Assembly: GCA_017409645.1 (NCBI GenBank)
Contig: JAFQSI010000200.1
Coordinates: 1 to 25,441 of the forward strand
Origin: Oscillospiraceae bacterium
GTDB lineage: Bacteria; Bacillota; Clostridia; Oscillospirales; Oscillospiraceae
DNA length: 25,441 bases
Direction of reading: 5' to 3'
Of this stretch, positions 1 to 7,428 are shown one piece after another. Each line of letters begins with the position of its first letter. Position 1 is the stretch's first letter. The position numbers were made by a program, and so were the translations under genes. The notes under the pieces were generated by a model. The model worked only from the letters and a program-made list of their open reading frames with translations. It had not been told where the DNA came from and ran no database searches.

Positions 1-3000
1 GTTGCCGAACTCACAGGCCCAGATGGAATCCCGGGCCTCGATGGCAGCGCCGATGTTCAGGCCGAAGCCCTGGAACTGCTCCGGTGCGGTGATGAAGGTG
101 CCGGGGTTGAAGGACGCCTCGCCCAGGAGCATGTTGTACTGGTAGAGCTTGGAGCCCCAGACGCTGTTGATGCCGCCCTCGGTCCGGGAGATGATGCCGC
201 CCATGTCCAAAGTCAGGGAAGCAACGGTGACCTCGCAGGTATCGAACTTGCTCTCGTCACCGGCGGAACAGACGGTGATGGTGCAGGCGCCGTCGGAAAC
301 GGCGGTGACATTGCCATTCTGGTCCACAGTGGCGACGGACTCGTCGCTGGAGGACCAGACCATCTCCCGGTTCTCGGCGTACCAGGGATCCAGGGTGATG
401 GTCAGCTGCTGGGTGTTGCCGACGCCCATGGTCAGGTTGTGCATGGACAGCATGGGAGTGGGCAGGACGGTCTTGTCGAAGTCGGGCACGTTGGCAAACT
501 CAGGCTTGGCAGCCGTCTCGGCGGTCAGGGGCGCGAACATGGCGGAAGTCTCATAGCTCAGCTCGCCCACGATCTCCGCCTCGGCAGTCTCGGTGTTCAG
601 CTTGATGAGATTCGTCTCCATGGCCAGGAAGCTCCGGGGATAGAACTGGGCCCAGTACAGCTCGCCTGTGTTGTGGTCAAAGGCCATGGACTGCAGGTAA
701 TCCATGCCCATGCCGGTGTCGCCGACCTCCTGGAAGGCGCCCAGGTAGGTGCTGCCCCACATCGTCTCCATGGAAGCCTTCCACAGGTGGGCGGTTTCGG
801 TGGTGTCCTCAGCCGCGGCATCCCAGTTGGGTCCCAGGATGTAGACGGAGCCGTCGGAATCGATGGCCAGACCCAGGCCGTAGACGCCGCCGCGGGATGC
901 GGCCCAGTCCTCCTGGTAGGCGGTGTACTCCACCCATTCCTCTTCGTCGTAGTAGCTGCCCCGCAGGTTGATGGTGAACAGCTCGGTGGTGGGCATACCG
1001 CCGTCGTCATAGGTACTCAGGGCGTAGAGCTTGCCGTCGGAGTAGTTGTAGGCGAAGTCCTGATAGACGTTCTCCAGTCTGGTGATGAAGGTCTGCTCCA
1101 GATCCACAGAGTTGGCCAGCATATCGGCGTACTCGATGCCGTAGAGGTTGCCGGCGTTGTCCTGGGCGAAGACCAGGCCGTTCACATACTCCGCGGCGAC
1201 CATGTCCACGCCTGCGGGGAACAGGCCCGTCTCATTCCGGGCGACGCCCTCGGAGAAGGCCACCCAGCTGCCGGTGTAGCCGCCGGCGTCGTAGCGGAAG
1301 GCCACCAGATCGCCGTAGCTGGCGCCGTCGCCCTCCAGGTTGATGGCGTAGTAGCTCTCATTGCCGGCGTAGTCGCAGACGGCAATGGCAGCCTTGTTGC
1401 CGAAATACTCCCGGTAGCCGGTCAGATCCAGCTCGCCGGTGACAGCCTGGCCCCGCTGATCCTCGTCCATGTCGGGGAAGGAATAGTTGACGGCACCGGA
1501 GGCGTCGCCGGTCAGCAGGATGACGGCTGCGATGTAGTTGTTGTCCTGGACCTCATAGCAGAGCTTGTCGCCCTCCAGAGTCAGGGAGCCGGGGACCAGC
1601 TCCGGCTTGGTGTTGTCGACATTGAAGTTCCAGCGCAGGTAAGCACCCTCACCCACCTGACTCCAGTCCACCGTGCCGTCCTCGCGGACATAGTAGTCGG
1701 GGGCACAGGCCAGTTCGATGGTGAACCTGGTGTCCTCGGGCAGGGGGTTGCCGTCGAGGTCCGTGAAGGCCCACTGGGTCAGATCCACGGGGGACTCGGT
1801 GGTGGTGTTGTACCACTGGCCGTAGTTCATGTAGTAGAAGGAGGCGAGCATGTAGTCATCGGACTCCTCGTAGTCGTTGAGGTAGTAGACCTCGCCCGTC
1901 TCGGAGTCGTAGACGGTCAGCTTGTAGTCCGCAGCGTTGCGGTTCAGGGTGGGATAGACAGCGAACAGCTCCCAGATGGTCTCGCCGGTGCTGTTGACGG
2001 CGTTTCTGGCCTCGATGTAGCGGCTGTCGCCAATGGCGGCGCCGGTGGTGGTGTCCATGGAGCCGTAGATGTTGCCGGAGTAGTACATGCCGGAGCCGTA
2101 GCCGATGGGAGCCCAGCTCAGGATGTTGGTGGAGAAGTCGGCGTTGTGGGTGGGCCGCTCCAGAGTGTTGTAGGCGTAGTCGATGTGATCGGCAGTCTCG
2201 TACATACTCGGATCGGTCCAGCCGCCGTACCAGCCCAGCATGGGGATGGAATGGGCAGAGCCCACCGCGCCCTCAGCGTCGGCCACGGGCTCGGCATGGA
2301 CGAAGCCCTCGATGTAGAAGCCGTTGGTGAAGCCATCGTCCATCAGCCGCTGGGCCTGATCCCGGTCCACCTCCACGGTGACGGTGACGGAAACGGAGCC
2401 GCTGGCGGGAACTGTGACGGTGTCGCCGGCGGAGAAGGTCACATCGCCGCGCAGGGGAGCCATCTCGTCGGTGGCCAGCATATTGTTGTCGATCTCCACC
2501 AGACCGCTGGTCATCAGCTGGGCGGAGAGCTTGTAGGTCTTCTCGGAGTCGGTCAGGTTGTTGAGGGTGAAGGTGAAGGTACGCTCCTCGGTGCCGTCAC
2601 CCAGCTCGGCCTTGACCTTGCCGTCGGGCTGGCCGTCCACCAGGATGTAGGTGTCAGCCAGGATCATGTTCTCGATGCTGGCCAGACCCGCGCCCTGGTT
2701 CCGGACGGAGTAGGGCATCCCATTCTCCGGATCCTCCATCAGGACCTGAGCGGTGGACATCATCAGGGACTGGGTCAGGACTCGCTGGCTCAGACCGGTC
2801 TTCTCAGTCAGACCCGCATCCTTCAGGTACTGGCTGGACAGGGCAACCAGACCGGCGGCATGGGGAGAGGACATGGAGGTGCCGGACATCTGCTCATAGG
2901 CAGTGCCGGAGGGATCCACGCCGTTGACGGAGTAGATGTTGCCGCCGGGGGCGGTGATCTCGGGCTTCAGGGCCAGATCGCCAGTGGTGCCCCAGCTGGA

Positions 3001-5046
3001 GAAGTCGGACATGGCGATATGATCCTCGTCCTCATTGGTGTCGTGGTTGACATTGAGCTTATGCTCCACGGTGAAGGTACCGGAATTGCCGTTGAACAGG
3101 GCATAGATCGTCTGCGCCTGTGCCAGAGAAATGGTGGCGCAGGGGATGGTGGCGGTGCTGCCCTCGATGGATGCGTAGATGGGATCGTAGACGTTGTTGT
3201 AGATGATGACGGCAGCCGCACCGGCCAGAGCGCCGTTGGCGTGCTTGTCAGCGAAGGAGACGCCGTTGCCGCGGGCCACCAGGACCACCTTGCCGGTGAC
3301 GTCCACGTAGTCCTCCACATTGCCGCCGTAGATGGACAGGTCGGTCTGCTCCCGTCCGGTCAGCAGGTTGGTGGGATCACCGATGAAGACGGCCTCGAAG
3401 GTCACGCCCTGGCTCTGGGGATCCAGGGAGATCCAGGTGTTGTTGAAGCCGCCGGAGACGCCCTCCATCCGGAACTCCTTGTCGCCGAAGGAGGTCTTCA
3501 GGTCGGTGACCAGACCCACATTGTCGGCAGAGGCCACACTCAGGGAGTTGGCATAGGTGGCAGGCTCGGAGGTGGTGTAGGTGCCGCCCTCGTCGGCGTA
3601 CATCATGCCGTAGGCCATATCGTTGTCCGCCCAGTTGCCGGAGTTACCGGCGGAGGTACACATGACGATGCCGGAATCGGCCAGCCGGTCCATCAGACCG
3701 TCGATGTAGGCGGTGTCGTAGGGCTCGATCTCATGGGCGGAGGCGAAGCCGGGGTTGGCGCCGCCCAGGGACAGGTTGACGCTGGCGCAGCCGAGGATCA
3801 TGGCGTCCTCGGTGGCGGCCATGTAGTCGGAGGAGTAAGCGCCGCCGGTGACGCCGAAGACCTTCATGGAGACGATCTGGGCATCGGGGGCCACGCCGGT
3901 GACGCCCACCAGCTCGGCGGCGTCGGCGAAGAACTCACCGTTGACGGCATCCAGCAGGGCGGTGACGTCCTTTTCATCGATGACGCCGTCGGTGTTCAGG
4001 TCAGCGGTGTACAGATTCTCGGCCTCAGTGCCCAGGATCACGTGATCCATCAGCACCTGGGCGTCGGCCACATCACAGTCGCCGTCGCCGTCCAGGTCGC
4101 AGACCTTGGCGGTGGGGATATAGCGGTTGGCGGCGGCGATACCGGCGACGTGGGAGCCGTGGGAGCCCATGTCGTCGAAGTCATGGCTGACATTGAAGTC
4201 GCCGTCGACGTAGTTGAAGTTGAAGGGCATCTTGGCGTTGACGTACAGCTCCTCGGCCTTCAGCTCGGGGAAGCGCTTGCCAACATTCAGCTGGGGCAGG
4301 ACCTCTGCGATGGCTTCCACATCCAGCAGGTCCAGAGACTCCATATACTCGTCCAGCTCCATACCGGCCTGGGCCGCATTCCGGGCCAGGGCATACTCGA
4401 AGCCCTCGCCGGAGAAGGACTGGTGGTCGGGGTCGATGCCGGTGTCGACCACAGCGATGGCGGTGCCCGCACCGTAGTAGCCGTAGGAGTTCTGGGCCAC
4501 ATTGGCGCCGGTCATCTCCTGGGCCACGATGTTGTTGGTCTGAGCCTCCTGGGGATAGTACACCGTCTCCAGATAGACCCGCTCAACGCCCTCGACCTTG
4601 GCGATCTCGTCGATCTCGCCGTAGGCGACATTGGCGGAGATGGCATTGGCCATCAGGGTCAGGTTCCAGACCACATCCAGCTTTTTGCCGTCCAGGGCCT
4701 GGCTGGAGATGGCGTCGGCCACCTTCTCCTGCTTCGCCTGCAGCTCGGCGCGGCAGGCGGCGGTCTGGATGTCGGTGACGAAGCTCTCGCCGCCCTTGAT
4801 CTGGCCCATGGCGCTCTCGCCCTCCAGGACGATCATGACGCGGACCATGTCGGTGTCGGCATGGAGGGGCTCCTTCTGCTCAATGACCGTCTCGCCGCCG
4901 AACAGGTCGGCGCCGACGGAATCCAGCTTCTCAAAGGTCAGCTGCTTTTCTGCGGGGGCAGCCTGAACGCCGGTGACGCCCAGACCGAAAACCATGGCCA
5001 TGGCCAGCATGGCTGCCAGGGCACGTCTGATGATGTTGTTTCTCAT
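1..5046 (-). CDS. Secreted S8 subtilase with a dockerin inside the catalytic domain (3' end outside window)
   Basis: Large cell-envelope serine protease of the lactocepin/C5a-peptidase type, expected to cut proteins outside the cell. 1682 residues are visible and the frame is still open at the window edge. Residues 1-30 are a signal peptide and about 64-165 an I9-like propeptide. The catalytic triad is D201 (AVVDTGID), H296 (SHGSHVAG) and S724 (SGTSMSSP), with oxyanion N468 (SAGNSG). A PA-type insert spans about 577-655 and an Fn3-like domain about 796-920. Propeller-like repeats (MAFDHNTGELYW) follow, then a Big_2 domain near 1527-1606. Residues 317-368 are a two-repeat dockerin placed between the catalytic His and the GVAPDAQ segment. 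The ATG at 5046 follows GGAGGGG, and this ribosome site starts directly at the stop codon of the upstream SLH gene, so the two are probably translationally coupled. The family call is secure; the substrate is unknown. Confidence 0.93.
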   Translation of the reverse strand, partial: MRNNIIRRALAAMLAMAMVFGLGVTGVQAAPAEKQLTFEKLDSVGADLFGGETVIEQKEPLHADTDMVRVMIVLEGESAMGQIKGGESFVTDIQTAACRAELQAKQEKVADAISSQALDGKKLDVVWNLTLMANAISANVAYGEIDEIAKVEGVERVYLETVYYPQEAQTNNIVAQEMTGANVAQNSYGYYGAGTAIAVVDTGIDPDHQSFSGEGFEYALARNAAQAGMELDEYMESLDLLDVEAIAEVLPQLNVGKRFPELKAEELYVNAKMPFNFNYVDGDFNVSHDFDDMGSHGSHVAGIAAANRYIPTAKVCDLDGDGDCDVADAQVLMDHVILGTEAENLYTADLNTDGVIDEKDVTALLDAVNGEFFADAAELVGVTGVAPDAQIVSMKVFGVTGGAYSSDYMAATEDAMILGCASVNLSLGGANPGFASAHEIEPYDTAYIDGLMDRLADSGIVMCTSAGNSGNWADNDMAYGMMYADEGGTYTTSEPATYANSLSVASADNVGLVTDLKTSFGDKEFRMEGVSGGFNNTWISLDPQSQGVTFEAVFIGDPTNLLTGREQTDLSIYGGNVEDYVDVTGKVVLVARGNGVSFADKHANGALAGAAAVIIYNNVYDPIYASIEGSTATIPCATISLAQAQTIYALFNGNSGTFTVEHKLNVNHDTNEDEDHIAMSDFSSWGTTGDLALKPEITAPGGNIYSVNGVDPSGTAYEQMSGTSMSSPHAAGLVALSSQYLKDAGLTEKTGLSQRVLTQSLMMSTAQVLMEDPENGMPYSVRNQGAGLASIENMILADTYILVDGQPDGKVKAELGDGTEERTFTFTLNNLTDSEKTYKLSAQLMTSGLVEIDNNMLATDEMAPLRGDVTFSAGDTVTVPASGSVSVTVTVEVDRDQAQRLMDDGFTNGFYIEGFVHAEPVADAEGAVGSAHSIPMLGWYGGWTDPSMYETADHIDYAYNTLERPTHNADFSTNILSWAPIGYGSGMYYSGNIYGSMDTTTGAAIGDSRYIEARNAVNSTGETIWELFAVYPTLNRNAADYKLTVYDSETGEVYYLNDYEESDDYMLASFYYMNYGQWYNTTTESPVDLTQWAFTDLDGNPLPEDTRFTIELACAPDYYVREDGTVDWSQVGEGAYLRWNFNVDNTKPELVPGSLTLEGDKLCYEVQDNNYIAAVILLTGDASGAVNYSFPDMDEDQRGQAVTGELDLTGYREYFGNKAAIAVCDYAGNESYYAINLEGDGASYGDLVAFRYDAGGYTGSWVAFSEGVARNETGLFPAGVDMVAAEYVNGLVFAQDNAGNLYGIEYADMLANSVDLEQTFITRLENVYQDFAYNYSDGKLYALSTYDDGGMPTTELFTINLRGSYYDEEEWVEYTAYQEDWAASRGGVYGLGLAIDSDGSVYILGPNWDAAAEDTTETAHLWKASMETMWGSTYLGAFQEVGDTGMGMDYLQSMAFDHNTGELYWAQFYPRSFLAMETNLIKLNTETAEAEIVGELSYETSAMFAPLTAETAAKPEFANVPDFDKTVLPTPMLSMHNLTMGVGNTQQLTITLDPWYAENREMVWSSSDESVATVDQNGNVTAVSDGACTITVCSAGDESKFDTCEVTVASLTLDMGGIISRTEGGINSVWGSKLYQYNMLLGEASFNPGTFITAPEQFQGFGLNIGAAIEARDSIWACEFGN
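3943..4098 (-). other. Dockerin type I-like module nested in the catalytic domain of the left subtilase
   Basis: The encoded residues 317-368 contain two EF-hand-like calcium loops with the dockerin pattern D-x-[DN]-x-D-G-x6-D: DLDGDGDCDVAD (D317, D319, D321, D328) and DLNTDGVIDEKD. Each is followed by a short helix (AQVLMDHVILG, VTALLDAV). The module starts 21 residues after catalytic H296 and ends before GVAPDAQ. Other subtilases, including the right-hand protease of this window, have only a short loop here. Confidence 0.88.
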
Positions 5047-5058
5047 ATCCGCCCCTCC

Positions 5059-6018
5059 TTACTGCTCAAAGAAGAACCGGTACAGCATCACAGCCACCTC
5101 GGCCCGTTTGGCGGGCTGGGCGGGGGCCAGCTTGCCGTCCGTTCCGTTGATGATGCCCCGGTCCACGGCCCAGGCAAAGGGAGCCACAGCCCAGTCGGGC
5201 AGGATGGAAGCATCGGGGAACTGGGCCAGAACAGCCTCGGGATCAGCCACCGTCACATCGATGCCCTCGGAAACCACATAGCGGTACAGGAAGGTGACCA
5301 TCTGGACGCGGTTGACGCTTCCGGTGGGATTGAACTTGGTTTCGGAGATGCCGGTGGTGATGCCCTTCTCCACAGCCCAGGCAACATAGCCGCTGCAGAA
5401 GCTGTCCACGGGCACATCGGTGAACTGAGTCTCCTCCTGGATCTCCGGGATACCGGCCAGACGGCCCAGCAGCGTCACGAAGGATGCCCGGTTCATCTCC
5501 AGGCCGGGACCGAAGTGGGTCTGGGAGATGCCCTTGATGTAGCCCTCGGCGGCCATGCGCTCCACAGCCTCGTAGAACCACTGACCCTCAGACACGTCCT
5601 GGAACCGGGAGCCGGTCTTTTCCACGGGAACGGTCACCGTCTCGCTGCCGGACTTGACCGTAAGGGCCGTCTCGGTGCAGCCGTCGGCCAGTCGGAACCG
5701 GATCCGGACCAGCTCGCCGGTGACGGCGGCAGAGCTGGCATTGGCAAGGCCGATGGTCAGCTGCTCCTGCTCTGCCCGGACGGCATGGACGGCAAAGGCC
5801 GTCTGATAGCCGGTATAGGTCAGCTGCTCGGAGTTGAAGCTCACCGTCAGCCTGGCATTGGCAGTGGGGAGCGTGGAGCTGACCACCACCGTCACGGTGC
5901 CGTCACCGGCAGCCGCGGCACGGGCTTCGATGCCGGTGTTTTCTGCTGCGGCCGCGTTCACGCTGAACAGCGACAGCACCAGCACCAGGCAAAGAAGCAA
6001 TGATGTGCATTTCTTCAT
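5059..6018 (-). CDS. Secreted cohesin-like protein with three SLH domains (left anchor)
   Basis: A 319-residue exported protein that is probably attached to secondary cell wall polymers by its SLH domains. Residues 1-25 form a signal peptide. Residues 38-133 form a beta-rich domain with a cohesin-like pattern: LTVSFNSEQLTYTGY, then LTIGLANASSAAVTGELV. Three SLH domains follow at about 139-189 (FQDVSEGQWFYEAVERM), 199-248 and 267-316. The canonical TRAE motif appears as NRAS, NRVQ and KRAE. The reading frame is open far upstream, but the ATG at 6018 has AAGGAGG 8-9 nt before it, begins a proper signal peptide and lies downstream of a good promoter. The protease gene follows after 12 nt. SLH and signal peptide are certain. 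Cohesin is a pattern-based call, because the domain is shorter than classical cohesins (about 140 residues). Confidence 0.85.
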   Translation of the reverse strand: MKKCTSLLLCLVLVLSLFSVNAAAAENTGIEARAAAAGDGTVTVVVSSTLPTANARLTVSFNSEQLTYTGYQTAFAVHAVRAEQEQLTIGLANASSAAVTGELVRIRFRLADGCTETALTVKSGSETVTVPVEKTGSRFQDVSEGQWFYEAVERMAAEGYIKGISQTHFGPGLEMNRASFVTLLGRLAGIPEIQEETQFTDVPVDSFCSGYVAWAVEKGITTGISETKFNPTGSVNRVQMVTFLYRYVVSEGIDVTVADPEAVLAQFPDASILPDWAVAPFAWAVDRGIINGTDGKLAPAQPAKRAEVAVMLYRFFFEQ

Positions 6019-6038
6019 TTGGATTCCTCCTTGGTAAT

Positions 6039-6066
6039 TTTGGGAGCGGATCCCAAAGATCCGCTC
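6039..6066 (-). promoter_or_regulatory. Two mutually exclusive hairpins at the 5' end of the left operon leader
   Basis: GAGCGGATC (6044-6052) and GATCCGCTC (6058-6066) form a perfect 9-bp inverted repeat around 5 nt. The overlapping TTTGGGA (6039-6045) and TCCCAAA (6051-6057) form a second 7-bp repeat. They share bases, so only one can form at a time in RNA. They lie just after the predicted transcription start (about 6069) and about 20 nt before the ribosome site. An mRNA-stabilising hairpin, a regulatory switch or a DNA operator would all fit. Confidence 0.55.
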
Positions 6067-6075
6067 GACCGGTCT

Positions 6076-6104
6076 ATTATAGCGGATAATTCCATTTGAT
6101 ACAA
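6076..6104 (-). promoter_or_regulatory. Sigma-A-type promoter of the left SLH-protease operon
   Basis: Read on the minus strand, TTGTAT (6104-6099) and TATAAT (6081-6076) are separated by exactly 17 nt. Transcription would start near 6069, leaving a leader of about 50 nt before the ATG at 6018. Confidence 0.8.
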
Positions 6105-6190
6105 TGCATATATCTCCTAAAATTCCTCCTGAAAATCCCGGTTTTTTCCCACTATTCCCCACCCTCTCCGTCGGCAAATGACCATTCTCT

Positions 6191-6200
6191 ATTTGCAAAT
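6191..6200. promoter_or_regulatory. Palindrome in the divergent intergenic region, possible operator
   Basis: ATTTGCAAAT is a perfect 10-bp palindrome. Its right half belongs to GCAAATGA (6195-6202), which is repeated at 6174-6181, exactly 21 bp or two helical turns away. The site lies between the two divergent promoters, about 42 bp before the rightward -35 box. Chance occurrence in AT-rich DNA is possible. Confidence 0.35.
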
Positions 6201-6241
6201 GATTCTTATTCAAATTTATACAGATTGAGCCTGAAAATCTC

Positions 6242-6269
6242 TTGACATTCCCCTGCAATACCATATAAT
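6242..6269 (+). promoter_or_regulatory. Consensus sigma-A promoter of the right SLH-protease operon
   Basis: TTGACA (6242-6247) and TATAAT (6264-6269), both perfect consensus, are separated by 16 nt. The start should be near 6276, giving a leader of about 125 nt before the ATG at 6401. No known riboswitch was recognised in that leader. Confidence 0.85.
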
Positions 6270-6400
6270 AGAAGCAATTCCGAAAAATGTTGGGGTTTGT
6301 TGCAGAATTTGGTGGTTTCCGCCGCAAACTCGTCACTTCCTCCTGCAAAAAGGAAGGATTTCCTTCAATTTTCGGAAAAATACTCAAGGGAGGTAAACCT

Positions 6401-7411
6401 ATGAGAAACACCAGAAAATGGCTCGTTCTCCTGCTGACCGTCGTGATGCTCGTCAACACCCTGGGCGTCACCGCCATGGCAGCGGGAAATGAGTCTCCGA
6501 TCGCGCTGCAGGCCGTTCCCGCAGCCGGATCGGATTCCCAGCAGGTCCAGATCCTGGCCACCCAGGCTCAGACCGTTGCCGACGGCAAGCTGGTCGTGAC
6601 CTACGATGCCGATGCCCTGACCTACACCGGCACCGAGACCGGCGATGCCTGGGGCGAGGACGCACAGGTCACCCTGTCCGTCAACCCCACCGAGGGCAAG
6701 GTCATCCTGGCCTTCGCCAACGCCGATGCCGCCGCGACCGGCGTGCTGTTCACCCTGACCTTCACCGGCAGCGGCGAGAGCATCATCGCCATCGACGGCA
6801 GCAGCTACATCACCGGCGTTCAGGCCGACCTGGCCCAGAGCGTCAGCACCTGCCCCAGCGCCCATCTGGTCGATGTGCAGGGCATCGCCGCCGAGTACCA
6901 CGATGCCGTGGACTTCATGGTCGCCAACGGCTACATGAAGGGCGTCTCGAACACCATGTTCGCCCCCACCATGGAGCTGAACCGCGCCATGATGGTCACC
7001 ATCCTCTACCGCATCGCCGGTGAGCCCGATGTCGAGGGCGCCCCCGCCTTCCGCGATGTGCCGGCCGACGCCTATTGCGCCGACGCCGTCGTCTGGGCTT
7101 CCGCCAACGGCATCACCAAGGGTGTCAGCGAGCATCTGTTCGCCCCCACCAAGAGCCTGACCCGCGTGGAGCTGGTCACCTTCCTGTACCGCTTTGCCAA
7201 GTACATGGACTACGATGTGACCGCCACCACCGATCTGTCCCGGTATGTCGACGCTTCCCAGATCCCGGCCTTCGCGCTCGAGGGCTTCTCCTGGGCCGTC
7301 GCCGAGGGCATCGTCAAGGGCACCAGCGAGACCACTCTGGATCCGATGGTCACCACCAACCGTCTCCAGATCTGCCTGATGGTCTGCCGTCTGCTGTCCG
7401 AGCAGGACTGA
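6401..7411 (+). CDS. Secreted cohesin-like protein with three SLH domains (right anchor)
   Basis: A 336-residue paralogue of the minus-strand SLH protein on the other side of the divergent promoter. A signal peptide occupies about 1-28 (TAMAAG at the cleavage region). Residues 44-141 form a cohesin-like beta domain with the same landmarks as its twin: LVVTYDADALTYTG, then VILAFANADAAATGVLFTLTF. Three SLH domains lie at about 157-207 (YHDAVDFMVANGYMKGV), 217-266 and 281-331. The TRAE positions read NRAM, TRVE and NRLQ. An in-frame start exists further upstream, but the ATG at 6401 follows AAGGGAGG and opens the signal peptide. The dockerin-bearing protease begins 17 nt after the stop. Expected role: wall-bound receptor for that protease. 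The cohesin assignment is by pattern only. Confidence 0.86.
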   Translation: MRNTRKWLVLLLTVVMLVNTLGVTAMAAGNESPIALQAVPAAGSDSQQVQILATQAQTVADGKLVVTYDADALTYTGTETGDAWGEDAQVTLSVNPTEGKVILAFANADAAATGVLFTLTFTGSGESIIAIDGSSYITGVQADLAQSVSTCPSAHLVDVQGIAAEYHDAVDFMVANGYMKGVSNTMFAPTMELNRAMMVTILYRIAGEPDVEGAPAFRDVPADAYCADAVVWASANGITKGVSEHLFAPTKSLTRVELVTFLYRFAKYMDYDVTATTDLSRYVDASQIPAFALEGFSWAVAEGIVKGTSETTLDPMVTTNRLQICLMVCRLLSEQD

Positions 7412-7428
7412 ATTAGGGAGGTAACGCT

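Noticed and set aside
439..6003. 1854-residue open frame on the plus strand
   Set aside because: It lies antisense to the left protease and SLH gene. Its composition (Gly, Val, His, Gln rich with no domain) is what GC-rich sense codons give on the opposite strand.
6195..6220. Resemblance to a Fur box in AAATGATTCTTATTCAAAT
   Set aside because: The match to the 19-bp consensus is poor and the strongest symmetry is the neighbouring ATTTGCAAAT, so iron control is not supported.
6019..6561. N-terminal extension of the left SLH protein up to an ATG at 6561
   Set aside because: It would cross both divergent promoters and bury the signal peptide. The ATG at 6018 has a strong ribosome site.
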